A stretch of DNA of 64,000 nt from Leptofilum sp041748655. Lineage in GTDB: Bacteria > Chloroflexota > Anaerolineae > Promineifilales > Promineifilaceae. How positions within the stretch are numbered: the stretch's first letter is position 1; every line of letters starts with the position of its first letter. The stretch lies in assembly GCA_041748655.1 (NCBI GenBank), contig JBGTCV010000107.1:62001-126000 (forward strand). Reading direction: 5' to 3'. The notes under the pieces were generated by a model. It had not been told where the DNA came from. It made no database searches and saw only the letters and a list, made by a program, of their open reading frames with translations. This document shows positions 9,065-16,825 of the stretch, piece by piece. Made by a program: the position numbers and the translations under genes.

Positions 9065-9185
9065 ATTGACATTGTCAATCCAGCTGGCAGACAAAATTTA
9101 TCTTTAAGGAGACAACAACGAATTTTAGTAATTAACGAATTAATCTTGCCACAGAAAAAATTCGTTGCTCTCTCCAATTCGTTGT
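9065..9185. repeat. ACAACGAATT inverted repeat and ATTGACA palindrome
   Basis: ACAACGAATT at 9115-9124 is repeated inverted at 9176-9185, with further ACGAATT units between. Relatives occur at 21222-21256 and 23887-23931. Upstream, ATTGACATTGTCAAT (9065-9079) is a palindrome that could be an operator for the RHH gene that follows. Confidence 0.6.
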
Positions 9186-9227
9186 AGTCATTGGGTAGAA
9201 AAGTCACCAACAGTGAGAGAAAACGGT

Positions 9228-9523
9228 ATGAGCGTGGATAAATTAAAAGCAAGATTGCAAGCAGATCGTAAAAAAGTGATGGTGAGCATTCGGATGCCGG
9301 AAGATGTGAAGAGATGAAGCGGATTGCGCCGCTGCTGGGTTTTTCTGGCTACCAGCCGCTCATGCGGGCTTACATAGGGCAGGGGCTGCGGGCCGATTTG
9401 GAGCGATTGGAGCAGGAGACAGAGCTTTCTCGTTTGGTAGAAAGTTTGCGGCGGCAGGGGGTGCAGGAGGAGGTTTTGGTTACGGCCGTTGCCGAAGCCA
9501 AAGCCGAATACAATGTCAAATAA
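9228..9523 (+). pseudogene. Frameshifted ribbon-helix-helix antitoxin-like gene
   Basis: A first frame (9228) encodes a 29-residue start, MSVDKLKARLQ...VMVSIRMPEDV, and stops. A second frame from 9314 continues as MKRIAPLLGFSGYQPLMRAYIGQGLR. Together they read as one RHH/CopG-type antitoxin of about 98 residues: the beta-strand VMVSIRMPED, then two helices. One missing A in a run (gtgaagagatg instead of gtgaaagagatg) accounts for the break. It may be a real inactivating deletion or a sequencing error. No toxin gene lies beside it. The end overlaps the convergent GNAT gene by 8 bases. Confidence 0.65.
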
Positions 9524-10442
9524 TCGTTTGGCTGAAAATGTGAAACGTTTGCACCGTTTTCATGCCCGCTTTTTCATACAGGCGCGGCGCATTGGTTAAA
9601 CTGCCCGAATCTACGCTGAGCTGAACCATCTGGACGCCCCTGGCAAAAAAAGTGGCAAACGAATGTTGCAGCAGCGCCAGCCCAATGCCCTGTCCCCGCC
9701 ATTCGCGCTGCACGCCCAAATGATCAATCAATCCACAATTTTGTTCTGGCAAGAAAAAGTTGAGCGCCACACCCACAACCTCTTTTCCGTGGCAGGCTAA
9801 AAACCAGAGGCTCAGATCGAACCGCTCTGTGTTGAGGCTCATGCGTTTGGCCCAGGCGGTAAACGACAGCGGGTTGGAATACCCTTTGTCCCGCGAGGCG
9901 GCTTCGTCGGTGGCGTAGGTGACTTGTTCGTCCTGGTTGGGTTGGAACGGCCGTACCACAATCCCCTCTGGCCAAACTGGAATCGGTGGCGCTTCTGCCA
10001 TCTCAATTTCCATCGTGAGAAATGTTAAACCACGTGCAAACCCGGCCGCTTCAAAAATTTGTTGGTTCCTTGAATTCTTCCCACTCACTTGAGCCATCAA
10101 CTGGTTGCCAGGCGCTAAGCTGGCCTTTAACGCAGCCAGCAGACGCTGACCAAGGGCAGGGAAGGGTGATGTTGGAGCGAGGTAGAGTTGGAGGGAAAAT
10201 AGAGGGGGATGGTACGGCCGAATCTCCGCATACCCCATAAGCTGATCATCGGCCGAAAAAGCAACCTGGGTCTGTTTGGCTAGAGAAAAATCAGAATCAT
10301 GCCAACGTTGGTGCAAATCCTCAAGCGAAAGCAGGGTCCTGCCAAAGTCAACACTGTTTTGGCATGTTATGAGGTTGTGGACAGCGTCTAGGTCTGTGAA
10401 AGTTGCCGGGCGCAGCTGAAACCTCTCTATCCGCCTGGGCAT
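9516..10442 (-). CDS. Double-domain GNAT acetyltransferase
   Basis: Of about 308 residues, the C-terminal half has the acetyl-CoA-binding motif A (LGVQREWRGQGIGLALLQ) followed by the typical SVDSGSLTNAPRLYEKAGM ending. The N-terminal half is a weaker GNAT-like repeat (IFEAAGFARG). It transfers an acetyl group from acetyl-CoA to an unknown acceptor. The start at 10442 (MPRRIERFQLRP) is chosen because it lies one base after the stop of the upstream gene, a translationally coupled arrangement; an earlier start would run far into that gene. Co-transcribed with the desulfhydrase-like gene. Confidence 0.75.
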   Translation of the reverse strand: MPRRIERFQLRPATFTDLDAVHNLITCQNSVDFGRTLLSLEDLHQRWHDSDFSLAKQTQVAFSADDQLMGYAEIRPYHPPLFSLQLYLAPTSPFPALGQRLLAALKASLAPGNQLMAQVSGKNSRNQQIFEAAGFARGLTFLTMEIEMAEAPPIPVWPEGIVVRPFQPNQDEQVTYATDEAASRDKGYSNPLSFTAWAKRMSLNTERFDLSLWFLACHGKEVVGVALNFFLPEQNCGLIDHLGVQREWRGQGIGLALLQHSFATFFARGVQMVQLSVDSGSLTNAPRLYEKAGMKTVQTFHIFSQTII

Positions 10443-10443
10443 G

Positions 10444-11421
10444 TTATAGCAGCTTATCCACAAACGCAGGCAGCGCCGCCGCCCCGCCGGTGTGCCAAAA
10501 CAGCACATTCTGCCCCCGCGTAAACGCTCCCCAGCGAATCAAATCAATCAGACCGCCCATCGCCCGTCCCGTGTAAACCGGGTCCAGCAAAATACCCTCC
10601 AACTGGGCCACCATCTGGATCGCTTCCCGCTCCGTTTCCCCCACTATCGCGTACCCCTCGCCCAGATAGTCGTCGTTCACCTCTACCTTGCTGGCAATGG
10701 AAAGGGTGCCCAATCCCAAATGGGTCGCTGTGGCCGTGGCCAGCGCCGACACCTGCATCTTTAACTCGTCGGCGGGATGATCCACGCTGATGCCCAATAT
10801 CTGCCCGCGAAAGCCATACACCTCGGCTCCCAACACGATGCCCGCCTGGGTGCCGCCGCTGCTGCTGGCAAACAGAATAAAATCGATGTTGAGGCTGGCT
10901 GCGGCCAGCTGTTCGGTAAGCTCCTTCATGGCCAACACGTAGCTGGTGGCCCCCATCACGTTAGAACCGCCCAGCGGAATGATGTATGGTTTGTGCCCCA
11001 TCACCCGCTGTTCGTTGGCCACTTCGGCCATCACTTCGTTACGGGGTCGGTCGCCTGTCCAGTACAGATGAGCACCCAACAATTTATCCAGCAGCAAATT
11101 GCCTTGTATCTGAGCTGGGGCATTGCCTCGCAAAACCAGGCTGCACCCCAACCCCAAATGGGCGGCGGCAGCGGCCGTTTGGCGGCAGTGGTTGCTTTGG
11201 GGTGCGCCCGTGGTAATCAGGTGGTCGCAGCCGTGGACCAGCGCATCGGCTGCCAAAAATTCCAGCTTGCGGGTTTTGTTGCCGCCGGTGGCCAGGCCAG
11301 TCTGGTCATCCCGTTTCATATATATTTCAGGGCCGCCCAGATGTTTACTGAGGCGCTCCAGTTTTTCCAGAGGGGTGGGTAAGAAGGCAAGTGGTTTTCT
11401 GTCGGGATATTTCACATTCAT
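10444..11421 (-). CDS. PLP-dependent D-cysteine desulfhydrase / ACC deaminase family enzyme
   Basis: About 325 residues of the fold-type II PLP family. The lysine that binds PLP is seen in GGNKTRKLEFL near residue 50, followed by TTGAPQSNHCRQTAAAAA and the phosphate-binding SSSGGTQAG. FWHTGGAAALPAF at the end is typical for D-cysteine desulfhydrase (DcyD) and 1-aminocyclopropane-1-carboxylate deaminase relatives; the two activities cannot be separated by eye. The start at 11421 is favoured over one nine codons upstream because a TATAAT box ends 7 nt before it. Lies between the BTAD regulator (29 nt gap) and the GNAT gene. Confidence 0.8.
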   Translation of the reverse strand: MNVKYPDRKPLAFLPTPLEKLERLSKHLGGPEIYMKRDDQTGLATGGNKTRKLEFLAADALVHGCDHLITTGAPQSNHCRQTAAAAAHLGLGCSLVLRGNAPAQIQGNLLLDKLLGAHLYWTGDRPRNEVMAEVANEQRVMGHKPYIIPLGGSNVMGATSYVLAMKELTEQLAAASLNIDFILFASSSGGTQAGIVLGAEVYGFRGQILGISVDHPADELKMQVSALATATATHLGLGTLSIASKVEVNDDYLGEGYAIVGETEREAIQMVAQLEGILLDPVYTGRAMGGLIDLIRWGAFTRGQNVLFWHTGGAAALPAFVDKLL

Positions 11422-11428
11422 GGGGCAG

Positions 11429-11434
11429 ATTATA
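11429..11434 (-). promoter_or_regulatory. TATAAT box 7 nt before ATG (leaderless promoter)
   Basis: On the minus strand TATAAT is followed by ctgcccc and the ATG at 11421. It lies in the 29-nt gap after the regulator gene, so the enzyme gene may have its own promoter despite the operon layout. No Shine-Dalgarno is seen. Confidence 0.5.
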
Positions 11435-11450
11435 ACGTTCGGGGGCAAAG

Positions 11451-14400
11451 TTATCGAATTGTTTCATAAATCTGCACGGTGGCAGGGGCTGGCTTCACGC
11501 CAAGCCCGGTTTGCAGGGCAGATTCACACCGCTGATAGGTGCGCAGCGCCTGCACCCGGTTGCCCTGCTGAATGTGGGCCTGAATAAGCAGCCGGTAGGC
11601 ATTTTCCCAACAATTATCCAGCTGCAAAATGGTCTGGCACAGGCCGATAACGCTTTCCCACGCTGCCTGGTTGGTAAACCAGTGGGCCAGCCGGTCGGCG
11701 GTGTGCAGGTAACGGGCGCGCAGCCGCTCCCGCTCTTCATGGGACCAGCTTTCGTACGGATATGCTTGCAGGTAGTCGCCTTCGTAGAGGGATACGGCCG
11801 TTTCATAAACCCCCGCCGCCCGTGCCATATCTTTCTGGTAATGCTGGTCCCCTCGGTCAATCAACTTCTCAAATTCGGCCGTATCCAGCCAGATATCCGC
11901 CTCTTCCCGCAGGCCATACCGGCTGCCATCGCGCACCACAAACGCCGATGGCGCATTCCGCTTCCGGTTTGGCTCCAGCACCGAACACATGGCGCTAAAC
12001 GCGATCTTGAAGTCGCGCACCGCGCCGTCCGGGTCCAGCTCTGGCCAGAGCATTTCGGCAATCTGGTCACGGTGCAGCAGCGTGCCCCGGTAGGTGAGCA
12101 GCAGCTGGAGCAGCTGCCGCGCCTTTTTGCGCCGCCACGCCCGGCTGGGCAGCTCCTCACTCCCCTGCCAGATGCGGAACGGCCCCAACGTCTGAATGCG
12201 CAGCTGGAAGCCGGGGTGCAATTCCAGATGGGCCAATCCCAGATGGGTCAAAATCGCTTCGGCGATGGCGGCGTACAGGCTGTGTTCGCGGGCAAAAAGC
12301 AGCAGGGGCACCAGGGCGCGGGGGTCTGGTGGCCCAGGCAGCGTGCGCCGCTGGAAAAGAAATTCGTACTGGTGACGGCTGATCAGCGGCAGCAGATCGT
12401 CCAAATCTCGCTTGAGGCGGGTCTCGTCCCCGGCCTGGTGCCACAGCAGGCAGCGCCAAAGGCGTACGGCCGTTTCGCCAAACGTATCGCTGCAATCCTG
12501 AAAACCGGTGACGGCCTGCGCCAGCCATTCATTCGCCTCTGCCGCCATGCCCAGCAGAGTGTACGTCGCCCCCATCGACAGACGAATGCTCATCTCTACC
12601 CATTCGTCGCCGTACAGCCGGGCCAGGGCGATCCCTTCTTTGGCAAAGGTGAGTGCCGTTTGATGGTCGCCGGGGAAGCCGTGGGCCTGGCACAGCCCCC
12701 AGAATGCCTCCACCTTCAGGCGGGGTACATCGAGCTGTTCGCTGAGGGTGACGCCTTGTTGGAATGATTGACGAGCTTGCTCATAGCCGTGCTCGTTTTT
12801 GTGCAGCAGCCAGGCGTGCCCCTGGCGGCAGTGGCCGACGGCCGTAATAAATTGTGAATTCAGCTCGCGGCCACGGTCGGTACCGGCAACGGCCGTGTGC
12901 AGCGCCGCCTCCGCCTCGCCCTGGTAGGCCAGAATGAGCGACAGCAGCAGCAAGGTTTCCCGATGGGCGCGGGGGCGCAAAACGGGCGACTGCTCCTCGA
13001 TCTGCATTTGCGCTTCCAGCATCTCCCGCGCTTCGGCCAGACGCCCGGTGCGCAGCAGCATCCGCACCGGCAGTTCAGACGGTTCGGGGCCTCGCTCCAT
13101 CAGCTCTCGCGCCTGTTTCTGGTAATTTTCCGCCTCGGGCAGCCGACCCTGGTTTAGCAGGTTTTCCGCCAGCAGCTCCAGCAGGCGCGCCTGGCTTTCC
13201 CGATCATCCTGCCCGTCGGAAAGGCGCAGCGCTTCTTGCAGCAGCTTTTCCCCTTTGGTGGCGTTTACCGTGTCCAGATAAACCCGCGCCTGCCCGCGCA
13301 GCGCCTGGCCAATGCCGCGCCGGTTGCCCTGAGCGCGGCTGCGCTGTTCGGCCTGCTGGTACCAGCCCAACGCCTCATCGAAGCGGGAGTGCAGCCGGGC
13401 GATGTCGCCCAGGTAGGCCAGCAGGGCAGGGTAGTGGGCCAGCGTGTCGGGCGGCAGGCGACCAATCCAGCCTGCCAGGGTATCTAATCGACCCACCCGC
13501 ACCAGCCGCCTGCCGAGCGTGGTAAGGGAAACGGCCGTTTTATCAAACGCCCCCGCCGCCAATAAATGGTAAATCGCTTCTTCCTCTTCCCCCTGCTGCT
13601 GGTAGATGGTGGCGGCTTGCTGGTGCAGCGCCTCGGCTTCGTGGGGGCTCAGCTGGGTGTAGAGCAGCTCGCGGAAGAGGTGATGGTAGCGCACGTAGCC
13701 GTTGCCCAGATTCACCACAAACAGCCCTTTTTCCAGCAGGTAGCGCAGCAGCTGCTGGCTGTCCTGGCGGCGGCGCAGCTGGTTGCAGAGTGGGGTGGTC
13801 ATTTCGCGGAGAACGGCCGTTTCCCGTAAAAATGCCTGAATATCTTCTGGCTGCTGGGCCAACACCTCCTGCGCCAAAAATTGGAACAGATCGCTGGCGG
13901 AGCCAGACAGCTGGGTCAGCGCCTGTGCCAGCGACGCGCCGCCGTCCCGCTGCAACCGCTGCCAGATCAGATGTAGGGCAATCGGCCAGCCCTCAATGCG
14001 GCTGATCACCATCGTCGCCTGCTCCAGCGAGAGAGCGTGGCCGTAATAATCGCGGAACAGGGCATCAATTTCGGCGGGGGTGAAAGCCAGCTCTTCCTGC
14101 CCAATCTCCAACACCTGCCCCTTCACCCGCCAGGTCACCAGCGAAGGCAGCGTCAGCGGGTAGCGGCTGGCCAAAATGATGTGCAAATTGTTCGGGGCCA
14201 GGCCAATGAGCCGGTCCAAAATGCGGATTGGTTCGCTGCTGTCGCTGATGAGATGTACATCGTCCAGTACCAGGAAGGTCGGTTGGGTCAGTTCGCGGGC
14301 CAGTTCGTTGATGAGGCTGTCGATAACGGCCGTCCAGTGCGGCTGCTGTCGGGGCTGCCCCCATGCCTCCAGCGCCGCCAGCGGTGCATCAGACAGCGTG

Positions 14401-14687
14401 GGCAGGGCAATGCCAAAACCGTGTAGCAAATGGAGCAAAAAGGGTTGGGCGTCACCATCTTCCGCCTCCAGGCGGTACCAGACGAAGCGCAGCGGCGTGT
14501 CGCTCTGGCTGGAGGCCAGCGCCGCCAGCGCCGTGCTTTTGCCGTAGCCTGTGCCCGCCTGCACAATGGTGAGGCGGTGGTTTTGGGCATCCAGAAGCCG
14601 CCGGGTCAAACGCTCGCGGGGCAGGGTGTGCTGCGGTGGGCGGGGTGGAACCAGTTTGGTGCGCACAATGATGCTTTGCTGATACAT
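11451..14687 (-). CDS. MalT/LAL-like regulator with C-terminal BTAD (SARP-type) domain
   Basis: A 1078-residue signal-responsive transcription factor. It starts with TKLVPPRPP, typical of MalT/LAL ATPases, then Walker A AGTGYGKST near residue 45 and Walker B FLVLDDVHLI near 150. A long TPR-like helical array fills residues 350-800. Near 830 an OmpR-type winged helix begins (IRTLGPFRIWQGSEELPSRAW, LLHRDQIAEMLWPE), and a BTAD helical domain closes the protein (YEGDYLQAYPYESWSHEERERL). Such proteins bind ATP and an inducer to activate neighbouring genes; the target and inducer are unknown. ATG 14687 is preferred over a start nine codons upstream. A TACAAT box ends 9 nt before the ATG. Confidence 0.82.
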   Translation of the reverse strand: MYQQSIIVRTKLVPPRPPQHTLPRERLTRRLLDAQNHRLTIVQAGTGYGKSTALAALASSQSDTPLRFVWYRLEAEDGDAQPFLLHLLHGFGIALPTLSDAPLAALEAWGQPRQQPHWTAVIDSLINELARELTQPTFLVLDDVHLISDSSEPIRILDRLIGLAPNNLHIILASRYPLTLPSLVTWRVKGQVLEIGQEELAFTPAEIDALFRDYYGHALSLEQATMVISRIEGWPIALHLIWQRLQRDGGASLAQALTQLSGSASDLFQFLAQEVLAQQPEDIQAFLRETAVLREMTTPLCNQLRRRQDSQQLLRYLLEKGLFVVNLGNGYVRYHHLFRELLYTQLSPHEAEALHQQAATIYQQQGEEEEAIYHLLAAGAFDKTAVSLTTLGRRLVRVGRLDTLAGWIGRLPPDTLAHYPALLAYLGDIARLHSRFDEALGWYQQAEQRSRAQGNRRGIGQALRGQARVYLDTVNATKGEKLLQEALRLSDGQDDRESQARLLELLAENLLNQGRLPEAENYQKQARELMERGPEPSELPVRMLLRTGRLAEAREMLEAQMQIEEQSPVLRPRAHRETLLLLSLILAYQGEAEAALHTAVAGTDRGRELNSQFITAVGHCRQGHAWLLHKNEHGYEQARQSFQQGVTLSEQLDVPRLKVEAFWGLCQAHGFPGDHQTALTFAKEGIALARLYGDEWVEMSIRLSMGATYTLLGMAAEANEWLAQAVTGFQDCSDTFGETAVRLWRCLLWHQAGDETRLKRDLDDLLPLISRHQYEFLFQRRTLPGPPDPRALVPLLLFAREHSLYAAIAEAILTHLGLAHLELHPGFQLRIQTLGPFRIWQGSEELPSRAWRRKKARQLLQLLLTYRGTLLHRDQIAEMLWPELDPDGAVRDFKIAFSAMCSVLEPNRKRNAPSAFVVRDGSRYGLREEADIWLDTAEFEKLIDRGDQHYQKDMARAAGVYETAVSLYEGDYLQAYPYESWSHEERERLRARYLHTADRLAHWFTNQAAWESVIGLCQTILQLDNCWENAYRLLIQAHIQQGNRVQALRTYQRCESALQTGLGVKPAPATVQIYETIR

Positions 14688-14732
14688 GATGGCTGCATTG
14701 TAGCCAGCAGGCAACGGGCGGGCAAACGGTTG

Positions 14733-14812
14733 TCGGTAATCCGTTATCGGTGATCCGTAATCAGTAATCGGTCGCCTTTACCGTTTACCGATTACGGATC
14801 ACCGTTTACTGA
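14733..14812. repeat. GTAATC/GATTAC inverted repeat
   Basis: CGGTGATCCGTAATC at 14748-14762 is perfectly inverted at 14790-14804, with further GTAATC phrases around it. Same family as 23377-23448, 25759-25806 and 47167-47223. Confidence 0.85.
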
Positions 14813-14820
14813 ATTGGGTC

Positions 14821-14849
14821 TTGACTATTCTCACTATTGAGAATACACT
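14821..14849 (+). promoter_or_regulatory. Promoter with embedded palindromic operator for HTH regulator
   Basis: TTGACT (14821-14826) and TACACT (14844-14849) are separated by exactly 17 nt. The spacer carries a perfect inverted repeat ATTCTCA-CTAT-TGAGAAT (14827-14844). The operator inside the promoter suggests autorepression by the regulator encoded just downstream. Confidence 0.75.
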
Positions 14850-14879
14850 ACCATTATCAATTATGAGAAAGGCGGTGCG

Positions 14880-15419
14880 ATGACTCAATCAAAAAGTGAT
14901 TTGCTGCTTCATCCGGTGCGAATGCGGCTGGTGACGGAGCTGGCCGGGCGGCAGATGACGCCAGGGCAGCTGGCCGAGGCACTGCCCGACGTGCCCCAGG
15001 CCACCCTGTACCGGCAGATCAACCGGCTGCTGGCCGGTGGCGTGTTTGAAGTGGTGGCTGAGCAGGTGGTCAACGGCGCAACAGAACGCACCTATGCCGT
15101 CGTTGGCGGTGCGGAGCGGCTGTCGCTGGACGAGCGGCAGGCGATCATGCCGGAGCAGCACGTGCGCTACTTTTCCACCTTTGCCGCCGTGCTGATCGAC
15201 ACGTTCACCCGCTACGTGCAGCAGGCGGACCCCGCCAAAGTGGCCGAGGACGGGCTGAGCTACAACCGGGCCGTCATTTACCTGAGCGATGCCGAGCGGG
15301 AAGCGTTTCAAGAGCAAATTATCCAGCTGGTGGGCACGGTGATGGTCAACCAGCCCACGCCGGAGCGCAAGAGGTACACGCTGGCTTCGGTCACCATTCC
15401 CGAAGAAAGGAGCCTTTAG
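14880..15419 (+). CDS. Winged-helix transcriptional regulator (ArsR-like)
   Basis: 179 residues. The N-terminus is a winged helix (LLHPVRMRLVTELAGRQMTPGQLAEAL, recognition helix QATLYRQINRLLAGGVFEVV), followed by an unassigned helical C-terminal part that may bind a ligand or dimerise. AAAGG 8 nt before the ATG is a good ribosome site. One base separates its stop from the hydrolase gene start, so the two are one operon, with the promoter and operator immediately upstream. It probably represses its own operon. Confidence 0.78.
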   Translation: MTQSKSDLLLHPVRMRLVTELAGRQMTPGQLAEALPDVPQATLYRQINRLLAGGVFEVVAEQVVNGATERTYAVVGGAERLSLDERQAIMPEQHVRYFSTFAAVLIDTFTRYVQQADPAKVAEDGLSYNRAVIYLSDAEREAFQEQIIQLVGTVMVNQPTPERKRYTLASVTIPEERSL

Positions 15420-15420
15420 G

Positions 15421-16224
15421 ATGACGTTGAAGATTTTTGAATATGGTACGGTTGGGCAGCCAACCATTTTGTTTTTGCATGGCCTGGGCGTGAGCAGCTG
15501 GATGTGGCAGGATCAGATTGAGGCGCTCCAGGACAGATACCATCTGCTGGCGGTCGATTTGCCGGGCAATGGAGAGAGTTACCGGACTGAGTGGGTTTCG
15601 TTTGCGGATACGGCCGTAACCCTCGCCCAGATCATCCGCAACCAGGCTGCCAACGGACAGGCGCACGTGGTGGGGCTGTCGTTGGGCGGCTACACGGCGC
15701 TGACGCTGCTGGCAAACCACCCTGAGCAGGTGCTGTCGACTCTTGTTAGTGGGGTGACGATACGGCCGTTCCCCCAAACCCCCGCCTACAAACTCATGCC
15801 CAAACTCATGAGCCGCATCATGGGCTGGGGCCTCACCATTAACCTGATGAGCCGGGTGATGCAGTTGCCCCCTGAAGCCAAACCGCTTTACCGCCGCGAC
15901 AGCAAAAATCTAACGCCGCAAACCATCTTGCGCATCTACGATGAGGTGCTGAACTTTACACTGCCTGCGCGGTTGTCCGAAAGACGACCTCGCTTGCTGG
16001 CGGTGGCTGGCGAAAAAGAAGCCAAACCGGTTTTAGAGAGTTTGCCAGATTTTCATGCGGTAGAAACGGCCGTAACGGCCGTCATCCCCAATGCCCACCA
16101 CGGCTGGAATGGGGAATTTCCTGAGTTGTTTACGGAGATGGTGGAGAGCTGGGTGGGGGAACGGCCGTTCCCCTCGGCCTTCCAAAACCAATTCCAGCCG
16201 ACCAGCCTCTTGGCACCCATGTAG
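15421..16224 (+). CDS. Alpha/beta hydrolase
   Basis: 267 residues with the alpha/beta-hydrolase signs: oxyanion segment LFLHGLGVSSWMW, nucleophile elbow VGLSLGGYTA near residue 85 (Ser), and a C-terminal HHGWNGEFPEL supplying the His. Soluble, no signal peptide. Substrate unknown. Translationally coupled to the HTH regulator. The coding sequence contains two ACGGCCGT octamers nearly back to back (16065-16082), encoding TAVTAV. Confidence 0.78.
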   Translation: MTLKIFEYGTVGQPTILFLHGLGVSSWMWQDQIEALQDRYHLLAVDLPGNGESYRTEWVSFADTAVTLAQIIRNQAANGQAHVVGLSLGGYTALTLLANHPEQVLSTLVSGVTIRPFPQTPAYKLMPKLMSRIMGWGLTINLMSRVMQLPPEAKPLYRRDSKNLTPQTILRIYDEVLNFTLPARLSERRPRLLAVAGEKEAKPVLESLPDFHAVETAVTAVIPNAHHGWNGEFPELFTEMVESWVGERPFPSAFQNQFQPTSLLAPM

Positions 16225-16310
16225 CCGAAGTAATGCGCTGCTTGTCTACAACCTGCCCAGCCTCTTTGCGTATAGCCTCTCGTGAACCTTAAATGCAAAG
16301 GAGGCAAAAA

Positions 16311-16703
16311 ATGAAACAAACACAGTTTAAAGAATTGGATAAACATATCACCATTTTGGGCTGGCTTTATCTGGCGCTCAACATCTTCACCCTGCTCATT
16401 GGCGTCTTTGTCTTTTTCATCCTGATTGGCACCGGACTGCTGACTGGCGATGGCGAGGCAATGAGCGTTTTGGCAATTGTCGGCACCTTTGTCTTGGGGA
16501 TATTGGTTGTTATTTCCATCCCCGGCATTATCACCGGTTGGGGTTTGCTCAAGCGTAAATCCTGGGCGCGTGTGCTAGCCCTGGTGATCGGTTTTTTCAG
16601 CTTGATGAATGTGCCTTTTGGTACGCTGCTCGGCGTCTATACCATTTGGGCCTTGCTGGCCCATGAGGAAGCAAGCGACTACTTTTTGGCCTACGCTGTA
16701 TAA
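16311..16703 (+). CDS. Small four-helix membrane protein
   Basis: About 130 residues with four hydrophobic segments (LYLALNIFTLLIGVFVFFILIG; VLAIVGTFVLGILVVISI; a short loop; VLALVIGFFSLMN and beyond) and basic loops such as LLKRKSWA. No enzyme motif. The ATG at 16311 is chosen over one six codons earlier because AAGGAGG sits 6 nt before it. Followed by a strong terminator. Confidence 0.7.
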   Translation: MKQTQFKELDKHITILGWLYLALNIFTLLIGVFVFFILIGTGLLTGDGEAMSVLAIVGTFVLGILVVISIPGIITGWGLLKRKSWARVLALVIGFFSLMNVPFGTLLGVYTIWALLAHEEASDYFLAYAV

Positions 16704-16724
16704 CAAACTGCGTTGTGAAGAAAT

Positions 16725-16758
16725 AAAAAGCCCACTGAAATTTTCCAGCGGGCTTTTT
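16725..16758 (+). terminator. Rho-independent terminator
   Basis: AAAAAGCCCACTG (16725-16737) pairs, with mismatch, to CAGCGGGCTTTTT (16746-16758). T-runs follow on both strands, so it may serve the membrane-protein gene and the convergent amylase gene. Confidence 0.85.
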
Positions 16759-16825
16759 ATTTTACAAACGGTTATGGCATTAGCGCAGAGAATGTAATCT
16801 CTACGTGCTAATTAGCTCAATGACC

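Noticed and set aside
11511..12767. 418-codon frame antisense to the BTAD regulator
   Set aside because: A by-product of high GC at third positions of the regulator gene; composition is Gln/Pro/Arg-rich and no motif is seen.
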